From assembly GCF_963678635.1 (NCBI RefSeq), contig NC_087066.1, positions 43,885,624 to 43,949,623 on the forward strand: a stretch of 64,000 nucleotides of DNA, in the 5' to 3' direction. A program made the translations under genes and the position numbers. The stretch's first letter is position 1, and each line of letters begins with the position of its first letter. The DNA is from Symsagittifera roscoffensis. Its lineage: Eukaryota > Xenacoelomorpha > Acoela > Convolutidae. Shown here one piece after another: positions 55,901-63,914 of this stretch. The notes beneath the pieces are model-generated. The model was not told the DNA's origin. It did not search any database and saw only the letters and a program-made list of their open reading frames with translations.

Positions 55901-56815
55901 GCAGTGTCCAATCGATCTCACTTTCAACTCTTCTTTCCCTACGTAGATTTGCCCAATTAGGTCTTCGTCACATGTTATCATTGTCTTGGTATAGATGTTT
56001 ATTCCATCTATATTTAGCATCACCTCGTGTGGACCATAAGCTTCAGTATACCTGTTGTCAACACGTACCGACTTGCTGCCCCCTCTCGTGAGTAGTGCTC
56101 TCAGCGCTCTAGAAGTCGTTTGTGGGCTTATACAACTCAAGTAATCCGCGTACACGTCAATGTGCATTATTGTCTGGTCGCTCGGTTCGCTCAAGTTTCT
56201 GGTTACCTCGTGGCCGCCCACTGTGATTATCGACATTATTCTAGCCCCGATTTTCGATATGCCGAATGGCTTTCCCGTCACCATTTTTACAGTGTTACAA
56301 TTCCCGGTCTTTGTTGAGCCTGGTACAGCCTCTGGTGTTGGGTTTGATCCGGTTAATGCTTCGTTGAAATTCTGTCTTTCGATCTCCAGCTTCAGTCGTT
56401 GCTCTATTTCTTTCGCAGCCAGATCCTGTTTCACTTTGGCAATTGCTTCCGTCGCCGCTTTCTCATAGTTTATCTCTAGAGAGTTCCCGGCCGCGGACTC
56501 TATCGCACCATTAACATGTGTTACAGCTTTCACTGTTTTTGTCGGCAATTCCGTGCTTGGTGCTCCTAAGTTCCTAGATTCAAACTCGTTTTGTCTATTC
56601 CGCTGATTCTGCACTGCCGCTAATGCCAACTTATGTTTGGGGTGACTCTGGTCCTTGACCGCTTCCCAGAACAAGGGACAATCCATTCTGAAGTGCCCCT
56701 CCTGGTTACAGAAGAAGCATCTTGCGCCTATCTTGATGATTAAGCCACTATAGTACTCGTGTTCCTCCATCTGGCTCATGTCCTCCTCATCCGGTGCGTA
56801 TCCTAGACTCTTCAT
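49982..56815 (-). CDS. Element 2 Pol polyprotein with C-terminal macro-like domain (2,277 codons)
   Basis: In order: CCHC zinc knuckle (C33, C36, H41, C46); aspartic protease (DTGA at 340-343); reverse transcriptase (motif A D754, YVDD 819-822); RNase H (D967 in LDTDAS, then NADSLSK); a long variable linker; integrase with zinc region, where the second His of the HHCC motif is Gln (DQMGQQG), and the catalytic triad D1574, D1633, E1669 (D-X58-D-X35-E); GPF module (WRGPF from 1808); an acidic tail of about 250 residues; FVRGVGVG (from 2073); and a macro-like domain (about 2125-2265) of OARD1/TARG1 type whose glycine-rich loop is replaced by YDPNRGKL. The order is that of Ty3/Gypsy. It is in frame with gag behind one TAA and is otherwise uninterrupted. 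Confidence 0.93.
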   Translation of the reverse strand: MKSLGYAPDEEDMSQMEEHEYYSGLIIKIGARCFFCNQEGHFRMDCPLFWEAVKDQSHPKHKLALAAVQNQRNRQNEFESRNLGAPSTELPTKTVKAVTHVNGAIESAAGNSLEINYEKAATEAIAKVKQDLAAKEIEQRLKLEIERQNFNEALTGSNPTPEAVPGSTKTGNCNTVKMVTGKPFGISKIGARIMSIITVGGHEVTRNLSEPSDQTIMHIDVYADYLSCISPQTTSRALRALLTRGGSKSVRVDNRYTEAYGPHEVMLNIDGINIYTKTMITCDEDLIGQIYVGKEELKVRSIGHCAMLEEDAMHIGTEADVTGHVLDISGKKTQLRGLLDTGAVLSVIPIETWERMGFDKGDLIDSRIRLSAANKGALRVLGRTPIIALNLGERNLWMSFIVVENLDESDQFILGRDFIRNFDVTIDLNNAMFRIRNPDRRYAIKPVNLIMANENKAPVFLRRRVRLKANEAAIVGLRMKNYNELSDNKQVCVVPNPNSQIAAVLGRSFSITKSGLCVSVLLNTLDIPITIQRGRKLGYALPVKTRYETIENSKPNHRDKICILRRLQKIKDSSGLIKSLKSETDDGLSSCSIFPERPTLDEMQNEKPVLPEIEHLRGKLKDEQLEAIKDVLERNEEVFSRHKADIGCCNFVEHEIELEENAVPHREGARRMTPHKSDACRKEIETLLEYDMIEPSKSPWACGVVMAKKKGDQLRFCCDFRYLNSVTVKDAYPIPRIDESLSKIGDAKFFTTLDLGSAFWQVPLRKQDRDKTGFACELGLFQWKRMPFGLCNATATFQRLMAHALIGVTKKYGNLVMCYVDDVVIATPTLEDHIERLDEVFACMKRSGLKCKPSKCEILKDSIKYLGRMVDKHGIRPDTDAVEAVLTWKSPKTEHQLMSFLGFANYYREFIKGYADKVYPMQQLMRHKGKKFTWNNAAEESFQRIKKELCEAPVLGMPTEKGMYVLDTDASVVAISGILHQEQEWNGKTVLRPIAYGSKVLSDTEMKYGAPKAEMFAVVTFVEKYRAYLGSEPFKLRVDNRALSWLKTYSMDQSYIGRWIVRLDGYNMIIEHRTRDKHQNADSLSKKTEFYERQEQREADRPEIKDGFSFMDKETYDSLPLTRWLDKPGKPIEDHPELPKKPPEKTILKKSKRIPIEIILKSKIVKETLKAKGYDLNQVEAGTAQIDDDLMRLLEKLSDHKPVIQEKGQEEPEVTILRRKETVNDTDSSRGSVTDSKDVVRSLVDKIPENILEQTKVRKKKMTFKEDIEHLGLGQESGECSMFTEEETGEGKLSGEREEWDEDSDESSENQDSLCMILAEEKTRQHDRELQTDPSSGTYNLDIQELRGGEELEKIAVSRKPFRELSCNSNVRTNLVPEDDMKIVKRMICVKLSDDIHNPGEMNGQIMALKEHVKARYRLSDLIRAQKNDKMTNNFSKWIQSGVKEKGELEEDSYKILSQFYKEKKDLLYHTADGVVACKRKDEEKIIHKHNLIILPQLYQTEVLFRSHDQMGQQGIDKVQQRILHRFDWPGMRKACERWVNACLACLQVKDPRKMKFPLKSVESSEFNEVVQIDHQKICMTESGYNQILVIIDHFTKLAEAVPCQTASAEETCDHLITHWISRYGCPMTFQSDNGKTFVGDLTKELMRRSHIAQAHSTTYHPQTNGLVERQNRTLVNMLRVYCSRYMTDWDKYQPQVVGAYNSTQHSTTGISPFMMLTGRERAMPLTFFHPEYEGKRTSPQAYVKEAIKRQQELNELCRRNTAQAQMRQRRKYDEKILQAKPYEVGQYVWVFQNVIPPKGTKKLLKKWRGPFMITEVHQQGRFYRLSTGRAAHYENLKPHVPSPEDWCIPKDMEGLEYLVVEPACEVNERGTREKNDGNENLSLDDNEKIEVESEAGSFVEEDWNDPEQDEAPKWMEPDRPIPSGTRTGNRKRTGMRYNRYGDDFLIDKIQPDKLGEELLSTGELEAEEEWQVIDDGGHYPQEDYSTPELETDLEQSEIERRENTNLRILEWMRDVKDESREGQSIQQVDVSAANYMKEEDPLFGWTATDRPLDIPQDNSDPTTSTGTSINIFVRGVGVGLTHTENLMIKKLKEVRETSELELEEEEPEPTIGRNFKTKFEIPNEYSENIMITDSDFILSNRTSAICITADMSFKSRLEADFKREYQNVEFLFRQRPGLGGMAALPPSVAQVPGKYLCFLVTRVNDRNTINPEHVMLALTRLRDFMIERGITEVSMPVYDPNRGKLSSRELYAILHVVFAETEIMVYLHKKYYLSIA
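50577..50599 (-). promoter_or_regulatory. Central polypurine tract candidate, element 2
   Basis: A purine-rich run on the minus strand (TTTGTCCGGGGAGTGGGGGT) encoding FVRGVGVG. It contains the same 11 bases as the 3' polypurine tract and is nearly identical at DNA level to element 1 at 25966-25988, whereas most flanking codons have changed. Confidence 0.5.
52928..52988 (-). repeat. Two polypurine-tract core copies in element 2 pol linker
   Basis: CTCCCCGGAC at 52928-52937 and ACTCCCCGGAC at 52978-52988, in the same RNase H to integrase linker where element 1 has its cluster. They encode LSGE and ESGE. Confidence 0.75.
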
Positions 56816-56824
56816 GCCTTGTTT

Positions 56825-58765
56825 TTATGTTGTGCAGTCAGCCACGTGGTGATCCGCCGACCCGCAGTTCGCGCATGATCTGCGCTTGTCCATGTCATCT
56901 CTAGGCTTGTACCATGACGACCTCTGGGGTTGACTTCCCCCTTGCGTGTTCCTGTTTTCTGAATATGAGTATTTATTGGGTTTCATCAGCATGTATTCCC
57001 TTGATTTCTGTCTCATTTCTTCTGGGGTCGGTGCGCTGTCTTTCGACAATGTATAGTATGTCGCTAACATCGTTCTTAGGTCATCACTTTTTACCCCATC
57101 AATGAACTTCGAGGCAATGCTAAAGTTTCTTCTGTTTGTCGACTCCTCCGGGTCACTCCTTCTTCTCAAGCTCTCGAGGTCATCTAGGAACCGATCAATT
57201 GACTCGTCGTCCCTCTGCCTTCTCTTTTCAAATCGCATCATCGCTTGGTGATCCTTCATGCCTGATCCGAATCGATTCAGCAATATTTCGAAGATTTTGT
57301 CCGCGGTATCGTGTTCTTCTTCTTTCTTTGCAACCACGCATTTCAATGCCGTGCCTTCCAGGTTGCTGAGTATGGCTGTGCATGCTTGCCTTTCATCATT
57401 TAAGTTATCTTGCTCTAGATGTAATCTCATCACTTCCACCCACGTGTCAATGCATCCATCGGAGTCGTCTTTGAATTCTTTTGGCTTCTTGAAAGTTTTT
57501 CTTGATTTTCCGTCTCTCCTATCGCTCGAGTCAGTGTTCCTCGTGGCGAAGGCCTCTAGAGTCCTGTTCATCATCTCCCAAGTGCTTGCCCACGTCATGG
57601 CATCCGGACCTGCGTTGCTGCTAGCTGTTGAGTCCCCCGGACCACTCGTTGTGTTTGATGTCCCATTTTTCATGATTGTTTTAGCAACCGTTGGTGCTAT
57701 GCTTACCGCATCCCGGTTTAAAGGCAACGGTGTCGATTGCCGTTTGTTCCTTTGTGGTTCCACAAAGTCCACTCTGGTACCTTGCGTGCGATCCGCTGCC
57801 GGTCTTTCTTGTGAGGTAGAATTTCTCAAGATTGCATCCAACTTCGCCTGTATTGCACACGAACTTTCGGCCTGATTCCTGTTCATTGTGTCCATCCCCT
57901 TTTCTAGGCTACCTAATTGGCTGTTGACATCATCATATCGGTTTTTCAACTGTTGCATATCTCTTTTGATGTTCTTATCTCGTTCTTCATTGGTGGCATC
58001 TACCTTGTCTGACATCTGCTGGAGTCTCTCGTCTGTCGCTTTAGCCAGGTTAAAACAACTATCCAGATACTCGTGTTTGTTGTATTTCAACTCTTTCCTT
58101 ATTAAGTCTCTATCTTCCTCACTGTACTTTAGTTTCTTGTCGATCTGGTTTAGTTTTGTCATCAGGTCGCCAAGCTCAAGAGTAGCTGTTTCATGATCAG
58201 CAGTTGTCTTGTTTTCGGCTGTCGCTCCTGTTCTGGCTTGTTCTTCCTTTAGGTCGGCTTCTGTCGCCTTCGCGCTCACTGTCCCAAATGTTCGTGCTCT
58301 TTCAGTTTTTGATTCTTCGGCCGTGTTGTCTTTCGATTTCATTCCGACCATCATCGCCAACTTTTCTGTAAAAGATGTTTTCTTTACTTGAGAGTCGTCT
58401 TTCACCGTTTCTCGGGTATTGCCTGTTGTGTCTTCCAACGCGTCTATCGGCGAAAACTCCACGATTTTTGGATTTTGATCTTCCATATGGGGCATCGGTG
58501 TGGATTCCGTAGTCTTCTTCTCCACTTCATCTACGCTCTGGTCTGGTGTCTCTAGATCGATTTCAATTGTGGGCTCCACCTGTTTGTCTTTAGCACCTTC
58601 TCGCGTCTTGTTCTCGGTACTACTCCTCGTGCTGACCATGCTAACTGAAAAGTTATCTTTTGTTTTGCTTGGGCCCATTGATGTCGTTCCGCGCAGCGAC
58701 GAGTTATATTTCGTGTTTGATCCACTTGACCTTTTTTCGAGCACAAGTACCCTACTCCGTCTCAT
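56825..58765 (-). CDS. Element 2 Gag (646 codons)
   Basis: Starts at the ATG at 58765. Residues 1-190 are charged low-complexity sequence. A coiled coil (about 195-310; KKLKYSEEDRDLIRKELK) is followed by a Thr/Ser-rich linker. The capsid-like helical core (about 415-590) has DGCIDTWVEVMRLHLEQ, NRFGSGMKDHQAMMRFEKRR and SIDRFLDDLESLRRRS. The end carries a CCHC zinc knuckle (C631, C634, H639, C644). The stop TAA falls two codons later, and the same frame resumes with the second knuckle in Pol. Element 1 has Tyr at that codon. The Gag forms the particle and binds the RNA. It is long for a Gypsy Gag. Confidence 0.9.
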   Translation of the reverse strand: MRRSRVLVLEKRSSGSNTKYNSSLRGTTSMGPSKTKDNFSVSMVSTRSSTENKTREGAKDKQVEPTIEIDLETPDQSVDEVEKKTTESTPMPHMEDQNPKIVEFSPIDALEDTTGNTRETVKDDSQVKKTSFTEKLAMMVGMKSKDNTAEESKTERARTFGTVSAKATEADLKEEQARTGATAENKTTADHETATLELGDLMTKLNQIDKKLKYSEEDRDLIRKELKYNKHEYLDSCFNLAKATDERLQQMSDKVDATNEERDKNIKRDMQQLKNRYDDVNSQLGSLEKGMDTMNRNQAESSCAIQAKLDAILRNSTSQERPAADRTQGTRVDFVEPQRNKRQSTPLPLNRDAVSIAPTVAKTIMKNGTSNTTSGPGDSTASSNAGPDAMTWASTWEMMNRTLEAFATRNTDSSDRRDGKSRKTFKKPKEFKDDSDGCIDTWVEVMRLHLEQDNLNDERQACTAILSNLEGTALKCVVAKKEEEHDTADKIFEILLNRFGSGMKDHQAMMRFEKRRQRDDESIDRFLDDLESLRRRSDPEESTNRRNFSIASKFIDGVKSDDLRTMLATYYTLSKDSAPTPEEMRQKSREYMLMKPNKYSYSENRNTQGGSQPQRSSWYKPRDDMDKRRSCANCGSADHHVADCTT

Positions 58766-59089
58766 TATTTCTATTTACAATTGCTCTTATTTACAATATT
58801 ATTATATACACAATCCTATTCTACGAATAAAATCTTTTGTGGAAAAGAATTCTTAAAAGGAAATATACAACGTGATAAAAACCTTTCTTGAAACTTTCTT
58901 TATTTGTGGTCTCAACCGTACCGGGTTCCGACTAGTGTTGTTCTGTTTTAAATCTGTCTCAAAACACTTATTGTAATTTTACTTCAATTTTTATACCGTC
59001 CTAAGACTTCCAATTACCGTCCCTACTCTTCTTTGTACCGTCCCAGGTTTTTTTTTCTACTGTCCCAAGACTGTTCGGTACTGTCCCAG

Positions 59090-59700
59090 TACTTTCCGTC
59101 AGTGTCCCAAGACCCTTGTCCCAGGACCACTGTCCCAAGACTGTCCCAAGAGTACTGCCCTAAGGTCAGTGTCCCAAGGCTAGTGTCCCAAGACCACTGT
59201 CCCAAGACTACTGTCCCTAGGCTAGTGTCCCAAGACTACTGTCCCAAGGCTAGTGTCCCAAGGCCAGTGTCCCAAGACCACTGTCCCAAGACTACTGTCC
59301 CAAGGCTAGTGTCCCAAGACTACTGTCCCAAGACTACTGTCCCAAGGCTAGTGTCCCAAGACTACTGTCCCAAGGCTAGTGTCCCAAGGCTAGTGTCTCA
59401 AGACCACTGTCCCAAGACCACTATCCCAAGACCACTGTCCCAAGACCACTGTCCCAAGACCACTGTCCCAAGACCACTGTCCCAAGACCACTGTCCCAAG
59501 ACCACTGTCCCAAGACCACTGTCCCAAGACCACTGTCCCAAGACCACTGTCCCAAGACCACTGTCCCAAGACCACTGTCCCAAGACCACTGTCCCAAGAC
59601 CACTGTCCCAAGACCACTGTCCCAAGACCACTGTCCCAAGACCACTGTCCCAAAACCACTGTCCCAAGGCTAGTGTCCCAAGACCACTGTCCCAAGACTG
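59090..59700. repeat. 14-bp minisatellite in element 2 leader
   Basis: Unit CTGTCCCAAGACCA (14 bp) in more than 35 copies. The right half (59404-59680) is almost perfectly uniform; the left half is interspersed with the variant AAGGCTAGTGTCCC. Because 14 is not a multiple of three, all frames stay open for long distances, which explains the long repetitive open frames on both strands. These are not genes. Confidence 0.95.
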
Positions 59701-60398
59701 CTCTGGTCCAGGACTGCACTGTCCCAAGACTGTTGACAAGTTTCTGAGCGGTGGGACCTCTTTCTTCCTCGTTATGGGGACTTCTTGATTCACTGTACCT
59801 TGTACCACCACTCAAGCTCTAGTAAAAATTTTCCCAAAAACCCTCTCTTAGTGGCCAAATGCTGACCCCCCTTTTTTTAGTTACCTCTTTTTCAATGTTC
59901 CAAGCAACTTGAAACCAAAACCTGTGCGCAGGTATCTTGTGATCACCTGTTCGTATAAAAGCCAAACACAAATCCTTATCAAAATGCAACAAAAATCAAG
60001 CAAGAAAAAGTAATAAAAACAGAAAGATGAATCCACCTAAAATTCAAAGGTGACAAATGTCTACCTTCTATCGAAAAAATGTCTGGTACCTAATTGCCAC
60101 GAAAAAATGTCTGGTACCTAATTGCCTGTACCTCTAACCTAACCAGCCCCCCTTCTAACCTCCCCCCTTTTTAGCCCCCCTTCTTAAGCCTAAAATTACC
60201 TTAAGCGCCGGGTGCTAAACCTCTCAAGAGAAAACCGTAGACCTGTCTCCAGGCCTGCTCAAGTAAAAACGTTCTTCAAAACCGGGGGATTTTATTTATC
60301 CAATTTTACACTTATCTCCTATAATGTAATGTGGATTTTAACGATACCCGTTCTGCCCAACTTGAGAACTCGAGAACTGCCAAATCCTTCTTGGCTAC

Positions 60399-60650
60399 TT
60401 TCCCACTCGACTGGTCACCTCTTCCAGTCCAGTCTCCTATTGGTTCAGCTCAAGTGCTCCTGAACCACTTTCCCACTCGGCTGGTCACCTCTTCCAGTCA
60501 AGTCTCCTATTAGTTCAGCTCAAGTGCTCCTGAACCACTTTCCCACTCGGCTGGTCACCTCTTCCAGTCAAGTCTCCTATTGGTTTAGCTCAAGTGCTCC
60601 TGAACGACTTTCCCACTCGGCTGGTCACCTCTTCCAGTCAAGTCTCCTTG
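60399..60650. repeat. 70-bp tandem repeat, 3.6 copies, element 2 leader
   Basis: TCCCACTCG recurs at 60401, 60471, 60541 and 60611 (period exactly 70). Units contain GGTCACCTCTTCCAGTC and GCTCAAGTGCTCCTGAAC. Confidence 0.93.
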
Positions 60651-61095
60651 TTGTCCAGCTAAGTTCCAAGCTATCTTAAAACCCTTGACAACGCCCCACA
60701 CTCGGGCACTTTATTGAGGTTACTGGGTTAAATTGCTATGTTGATCGAAACGATCGAACTTGTAAAACAGTATGGGTATACTATTTAATTAATATAAAGG
60801 TTTGATCCAACTAATCTGGTGTCAAAGTCACTGTCTTTTTTCGTTTTATGGTTTTTGTTCCTTTTTGTCTTTTTGCTCGTGTTTTTGTCCCCCTAGTTGC
60901 CCCCTTTTACTCGGTTAGCTAAGCCTCGTTCGGAGAGCGTACCAGGAAGTTTTCTCGAGTTTTCTTAAAAAGCTATCACGGTACAACCGGAAGGTTTGCA
61001 CGTTCCTGCCGAACCGTACCACCGGTACTCTAGAATGGGCATTCAGCCCGAAGCTGTCTCAAGTGGGTTCGACTCCGTAGTCTTGATGTCGTAAA

Positions 61096-61110
61096 CACCC
61101 AGGAGCGCCA
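61096..61110 (-). other. Element 2 primer-binding site
   Basis: TGGCGCTCCTGGGTG on the minus strand, 11 nt from the 5' LTR, identical to element 1; the next 7 bases toward the LTR also match. This shared primer is further evidence that the two elements are related. Confidence 0.78.
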
Positions 61111-61121
61111 TAAAAACACTA

Positions 61122-62019
61122 TGTAACATTCGTCTACTGTAGTCACACATGAGGCTTAAGAAAAATAGGCCCTATAACCATTGGCTCAAGAGTCAGGGAC
61201 ACTATCTCTTGTGTTTTTCTACCTCAAATCAGTCGGAGCCAATTCGGTTCGCTTGTGACATGAGACTACGACCCGTTACAGCTTAAAGGCTACTACCAAA
61301 ATATCCCCCCACTCTAGAAATAATAACGTCCCCATACTCAGGTCTCTAGATACCCAAAATACATGAACGCCGTTAAAAACCGGGTTGGAACAATCCGTTA
61401 AGTTACTTTTTATTGGACAGTGGAACTTTGATCCATTTCAGATGGATCAACCTAAAACTCGCCTTACCTCAACAAAACAATCATAAAACACACTCTAGAA
61501 ATTTAAATTAAGTACTCACATCGTAGCACACTCAAGAAAGGGAAGTACTTCAGTCGGTAATTAACTCGAGAATTAAATAATGTAACTAAATGAGTTTTAA
61601 TGTTTCAATGACAAGGACAAGTTTTAACTCTAGGATGTAGTTTCTCGTGAACCATTGGGACACTCAAGCTGTCCACCTTTCCACCGAAGGTTTACTCTAG
61701 TTCAGTTCAAATAATAATCCAATCGAGTGATGACAATCCAGTTCTCGGGAATACGCCTGTCTCTGTTTCAGATGGGACAGCTCTACTCTCGTTCTATTCT
61801 GACAGAAATTGTGAATAGCAATTTCCCACTGTTTTATCTAGCAACTTTCCCGCGATTGTTGTTCGATCGTTCTGAATTCTCTTTTTCGGTTTTCAGTTAT
61901 CGCGAGAAAATCGTGCATGACAGGCTCCATTCGAATTTTTGAAAAATTAAATTTCACCCCAAAATTAAGTGCTCTTGCTTTTCTCAAGGTCAAACTTCCA
62001 AATATGACCGACTGGCACA
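61122..62019 (-). repeat. Element 2 5' LTR (898 bp)
   Basis: Same length and ends as the 3' LTR, followed by target triplet ATT (62020-62022). It is the transcription start LTR for the minus-strand element. Differences from the 3' LTR are few (for example AAACC/AGGCC near the start, CATAAC/CAAAAC). Confidence 0.95.
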
Positions 62020-62202
62020 ATTATGACAGCCTGAAAATATCTATAACAAACACGTATTGGAAATTCTTCAATAGAAATTTTGCAGAAAACAACTTGTGTA
62101 TGTGGAGAATTCTTTGCTGGTGTGGAAGCTGCAGCCCACCGGGGAAAATTATGAACTTATAAACGAGGGTTCAAAACCCATGGAGAAATCCTAAAGCCTA
62201 CC

Positions 62203-62239
<37 letters not shown>

Positions 62240-62240
62240 A
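62020..62240 (+). mobile_element. LINE-A 3' end with microsatellite tail
   Basis: Joined to 39339, the reading continues through YDSLKISITNTYWKFF and the C-terminal WRILCWCGSC zinc-like motif to a TAA at 62158-62160. About 40 bp of 3' UTR follow, then (CTA)12 at 62203-62240. CR1-type LINEs typically end in short microsatellites, so this should be the natural 3' end. Confidence 0.82.
62203..62240. repeat. (CTA)12 microsatellite
   Basis: Uninterrupted trinucleotide repeat at the 3' end of LINE-A. Confidence 0.97.
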
Positions 62241-62528
62241 GTCTTCTTTGCAATAGAAGTTGCAAATGATGAATTTTTCTTTTAAGGCCGCCGACGTCAA
62301 AATTCGATCAAAAGGGACGTTTTTTAATGGTAATAAATCAATTGCAAAATTGTTAATGAAAGAAATAAGCAATAATAAAGATAAAACCTATGGCAGACAT
62401 ATACAAAACAGACAACAATTGTGGGATGAATCATTGAGGATTGAAAAGAGAGGGGGAATGCGCTAACAGCAAAGGAACAAAGGAGCACCAGAATTGGGAA
62501 TGCAAAAAACGTAATAAACTGCACAAGA
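62241..62528 (-). other. Probable 3' UTR of the second LINE
   Basis: About 290 bp without a gene, lying between the CTA microsatellite and the stop of the minus-strand LINE. The position suggests its 3' UTR, but I have no second copy to confirm its end. Confidence 0.4.
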
Positions 62529-63914
62529 CTAGATGGCCCGGCTGACAATCATAGTGGCGTTTCCTCTCATGAGGCACACTGAGAGGCTCTGGAGAAGGCG
62601 AACTGGGGCAACACGAGCGTCACGTGAACCAGAACGTCTGGCATCAGCGAGGATAGCAACTGACTTGAGGGTTTTGATAGCTAAAGCGGACCAACCCCCG
62701 AGCGTTTCGACTGCTAACGGGAAAAAACAGATTCCTTGTTCCTCACAGTTTTTCTCGTGTTTCGAAATTTTGCGGTCCTCAGCAACTTCCAGGGACGCCC
62801 CGGGGGTCTCCGCCGCACGAGAGAGAAGAGATAACTGCAGCGGGGATGTCACGGTGACGTCGAAAGCAGCTGGGCGACCAGCGCTCCAAGTAGGGATAAA
62901 AATATCGCCGGGTTTGGACCGTTCTCCAGGGATGAGGTTCCGTTGCTCCTTGATGGGGGCTAAAGAGGCAGCCGAGGTAGCATTGAAAATAATGTCCCGT
63001 AGTCTGTCGTGACGGGAGATCCGGCCACCACTCCCCCCACAAGCGACAGCGTGGTCCCCGAGGACGTCCAGAATGCCAGACGGACACGCGGGGCACCTAC
63101 GAGCAGACGCGAACACAGGAAGACCAAGGCGGTATCTGACAGCAGCTTGGAACTCAGCAGGTAGCAGGTGCAGGCCAAGACCTTTAATGGGGACTGCGGT
63201 AAGCCAAGCGCCGGCGTAAGGCAGAGAGAGCGACTGAAGACGAGCTTGCTCGCGGGAATCGGGAAGAGACGAGAAGAACGCGTTGTAGGTGGCCTTATCG
63301 AGTTTCTCTTGGAAAGCTTCTTGAGTAAAACCGGGAGTGTTAACGCTTCCAGACTGTTCACGGAAGTCGTTCGAGGCACGCAGGAACTCCGGCGTATCAG
63401 TGATGTCGCATTCGGTAAGAAACGAGACCAAATGAGCTGACTGACACGAAGACCCTAGGAAGGCAGGGATGTGTTGGTCGCGAGCTTGCCGGACGCCAAG
63501 TCCGCCATCTTTGATAGGCAGGGAAGACTGGGACCAGGCAAGATCAGGAACAGGTGAGCCAACTATGACAGAAAGAGCATCGCGGAGGAGTTCATCAAAA
63601 ACTTGCAGGGAAGCTGCGACAGGCTGAGAGGGCGGCTGAGTGCGAAGAGAGTACGTCAGCTTGGGAGCAGCAAGGCAAGTGCGAGTGATGCCAAGTGAGA
63701 GCTGGGGGTCATCAAGAAGAGGTAACTTTTCAAGACATTTGGTGGCCTTCGAGATGCGTTTGTCCAGGACTTTAACTGAGAACTCAGTATCACCAATGGG
63801 GGCGCCAAGAAGCTCGAAGCCATTAGACGCTGCTCTCGGGATAGAGACGGGGATGGAGGAGAACTCCACAGGGGCCCACAACTCACACTTACTGTGCTTG
63901 ATGAGTTTGTTGCC
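62529..63914 (-). CDS. C-terminal half of a LINE protein with CCHC motif and restriction-like endonuclease
   Basis: 461 open codons from 63914, entering at NKLIKHSKCELW, the segment just after the polymerase active site in LINE reverse transcriptases. The polymerase N-terminus and palm are absent, so this is a 5'-truncated copy. Then follow the thumb region (LLGAPIGD, FDELLRDAL), a CCHC motif (CPACPSGILDVLGDHAVAC) and a PD-(D/E)XK-type nuclease segment (KPGDIFIPTW, then AAFDVTVTSP), as in R2/R4-like LINEs with a restriction-like endonuclease that nicks the target. Its G+C content is visibly higher than that of LINE-A. No homologue is present elsewhere in the window. Confidence 0.8.
   Translation of the reverse strand, partial: GNKLIKHSKCELWAPVEFSSIPVSIPRAASNGFELLGAPIGDTEFSVKVLDKRISKATKCLEKLPLLDDPQLSLGITRTCLAAPKLTYSLRTQPPSQPVAASLQVFDELLRDALSVIVGSPVPDLAWSQSSLPIKDGGLGVRQARDQHIPAFLGSSCQSAHLVSFLTECDITDTPEFLRASNDFREQSGSVNTPGFTQEAFQEKLDKATYNAFFSSLPDSREQARLQSLSLPYAGAWLTAVPIKGLGLHLLPAEFQAAVRYRLGLPVFASARRCPACPSGILDVLGDHAVACGGSGGRISRHDRLRDIIFNATSAASLAPIKEQRNLIPGERSKPGDIFIPTWSAGRPAAFDVTVTSPLQLSLLSRAAETPGASLEVAEDRKISKHEKNCEEQGICFFPLAVETLGGWSALAIKTLKSVAILADARRSGSRDARVAPVRLLQSLSVCLMRGNATMIVSRAI

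Larger units (their letters stand above)
58766..61095 (-). other. Element 2 leader (5' untranslated region)
   Basis: 2.3 kb without a credible gene. It contains a 14-bp minisatellite (59090-59700), a 28-bp duplication with GAAAAAATGTCTGGTACC (60075-60128), a 70-bp repeat (60399-60650), a T-rich tract (A-rich in RNA, 60835-60890), hairpin GTACC-ACC-GGTAC (61016-61028) and GC hairpin 61036-61050. Confidence 0.7.
39340..62019 (-). mobile_element. Giant Gypsy-like LTR retrotransposon, element 2 (22.7 kb)
   Basis: Bounded by two 898-bp LTRs that differ at only about six or seven positions by eye, and flanked by ATT on both sides within LINE-A. The coding order is the same as in element 1. Gag and Pol (58765-49982) form one frame of about 2,930 codons with a single in-frame TAA. 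ORF2 (49439-40666) has a 1,027-codon open N-terminal part and then several breaks. It is the younger of the two insertions. Proteins are clearly related to those of element 1 but LTRs and leaders are not, apart from their termini, so this is a second family. Confidence 0.95.

Noticed and set aside
49982-56815. Chromodomain or dUTPase in Pol
   Set aside because: The region after the GPF module is acidic and then macro-like. None of the aromatic-cage or dUTPase motifs were seen.
59090-59700. CRISPR-like array
   Set aside because: There are no spacers: units are 14-bp head-to-tail copies. The context is a eukaryotic retrotransposon.
59033-59815. Long repetitive open frames on both strands (up to 251 aa) resembling a repeat protein
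   Set aside because: The 14-bp unit is not a multiple of three and lacks stops in all frames, so open frames arise on both strands without coding. The region is the leader of element 2.
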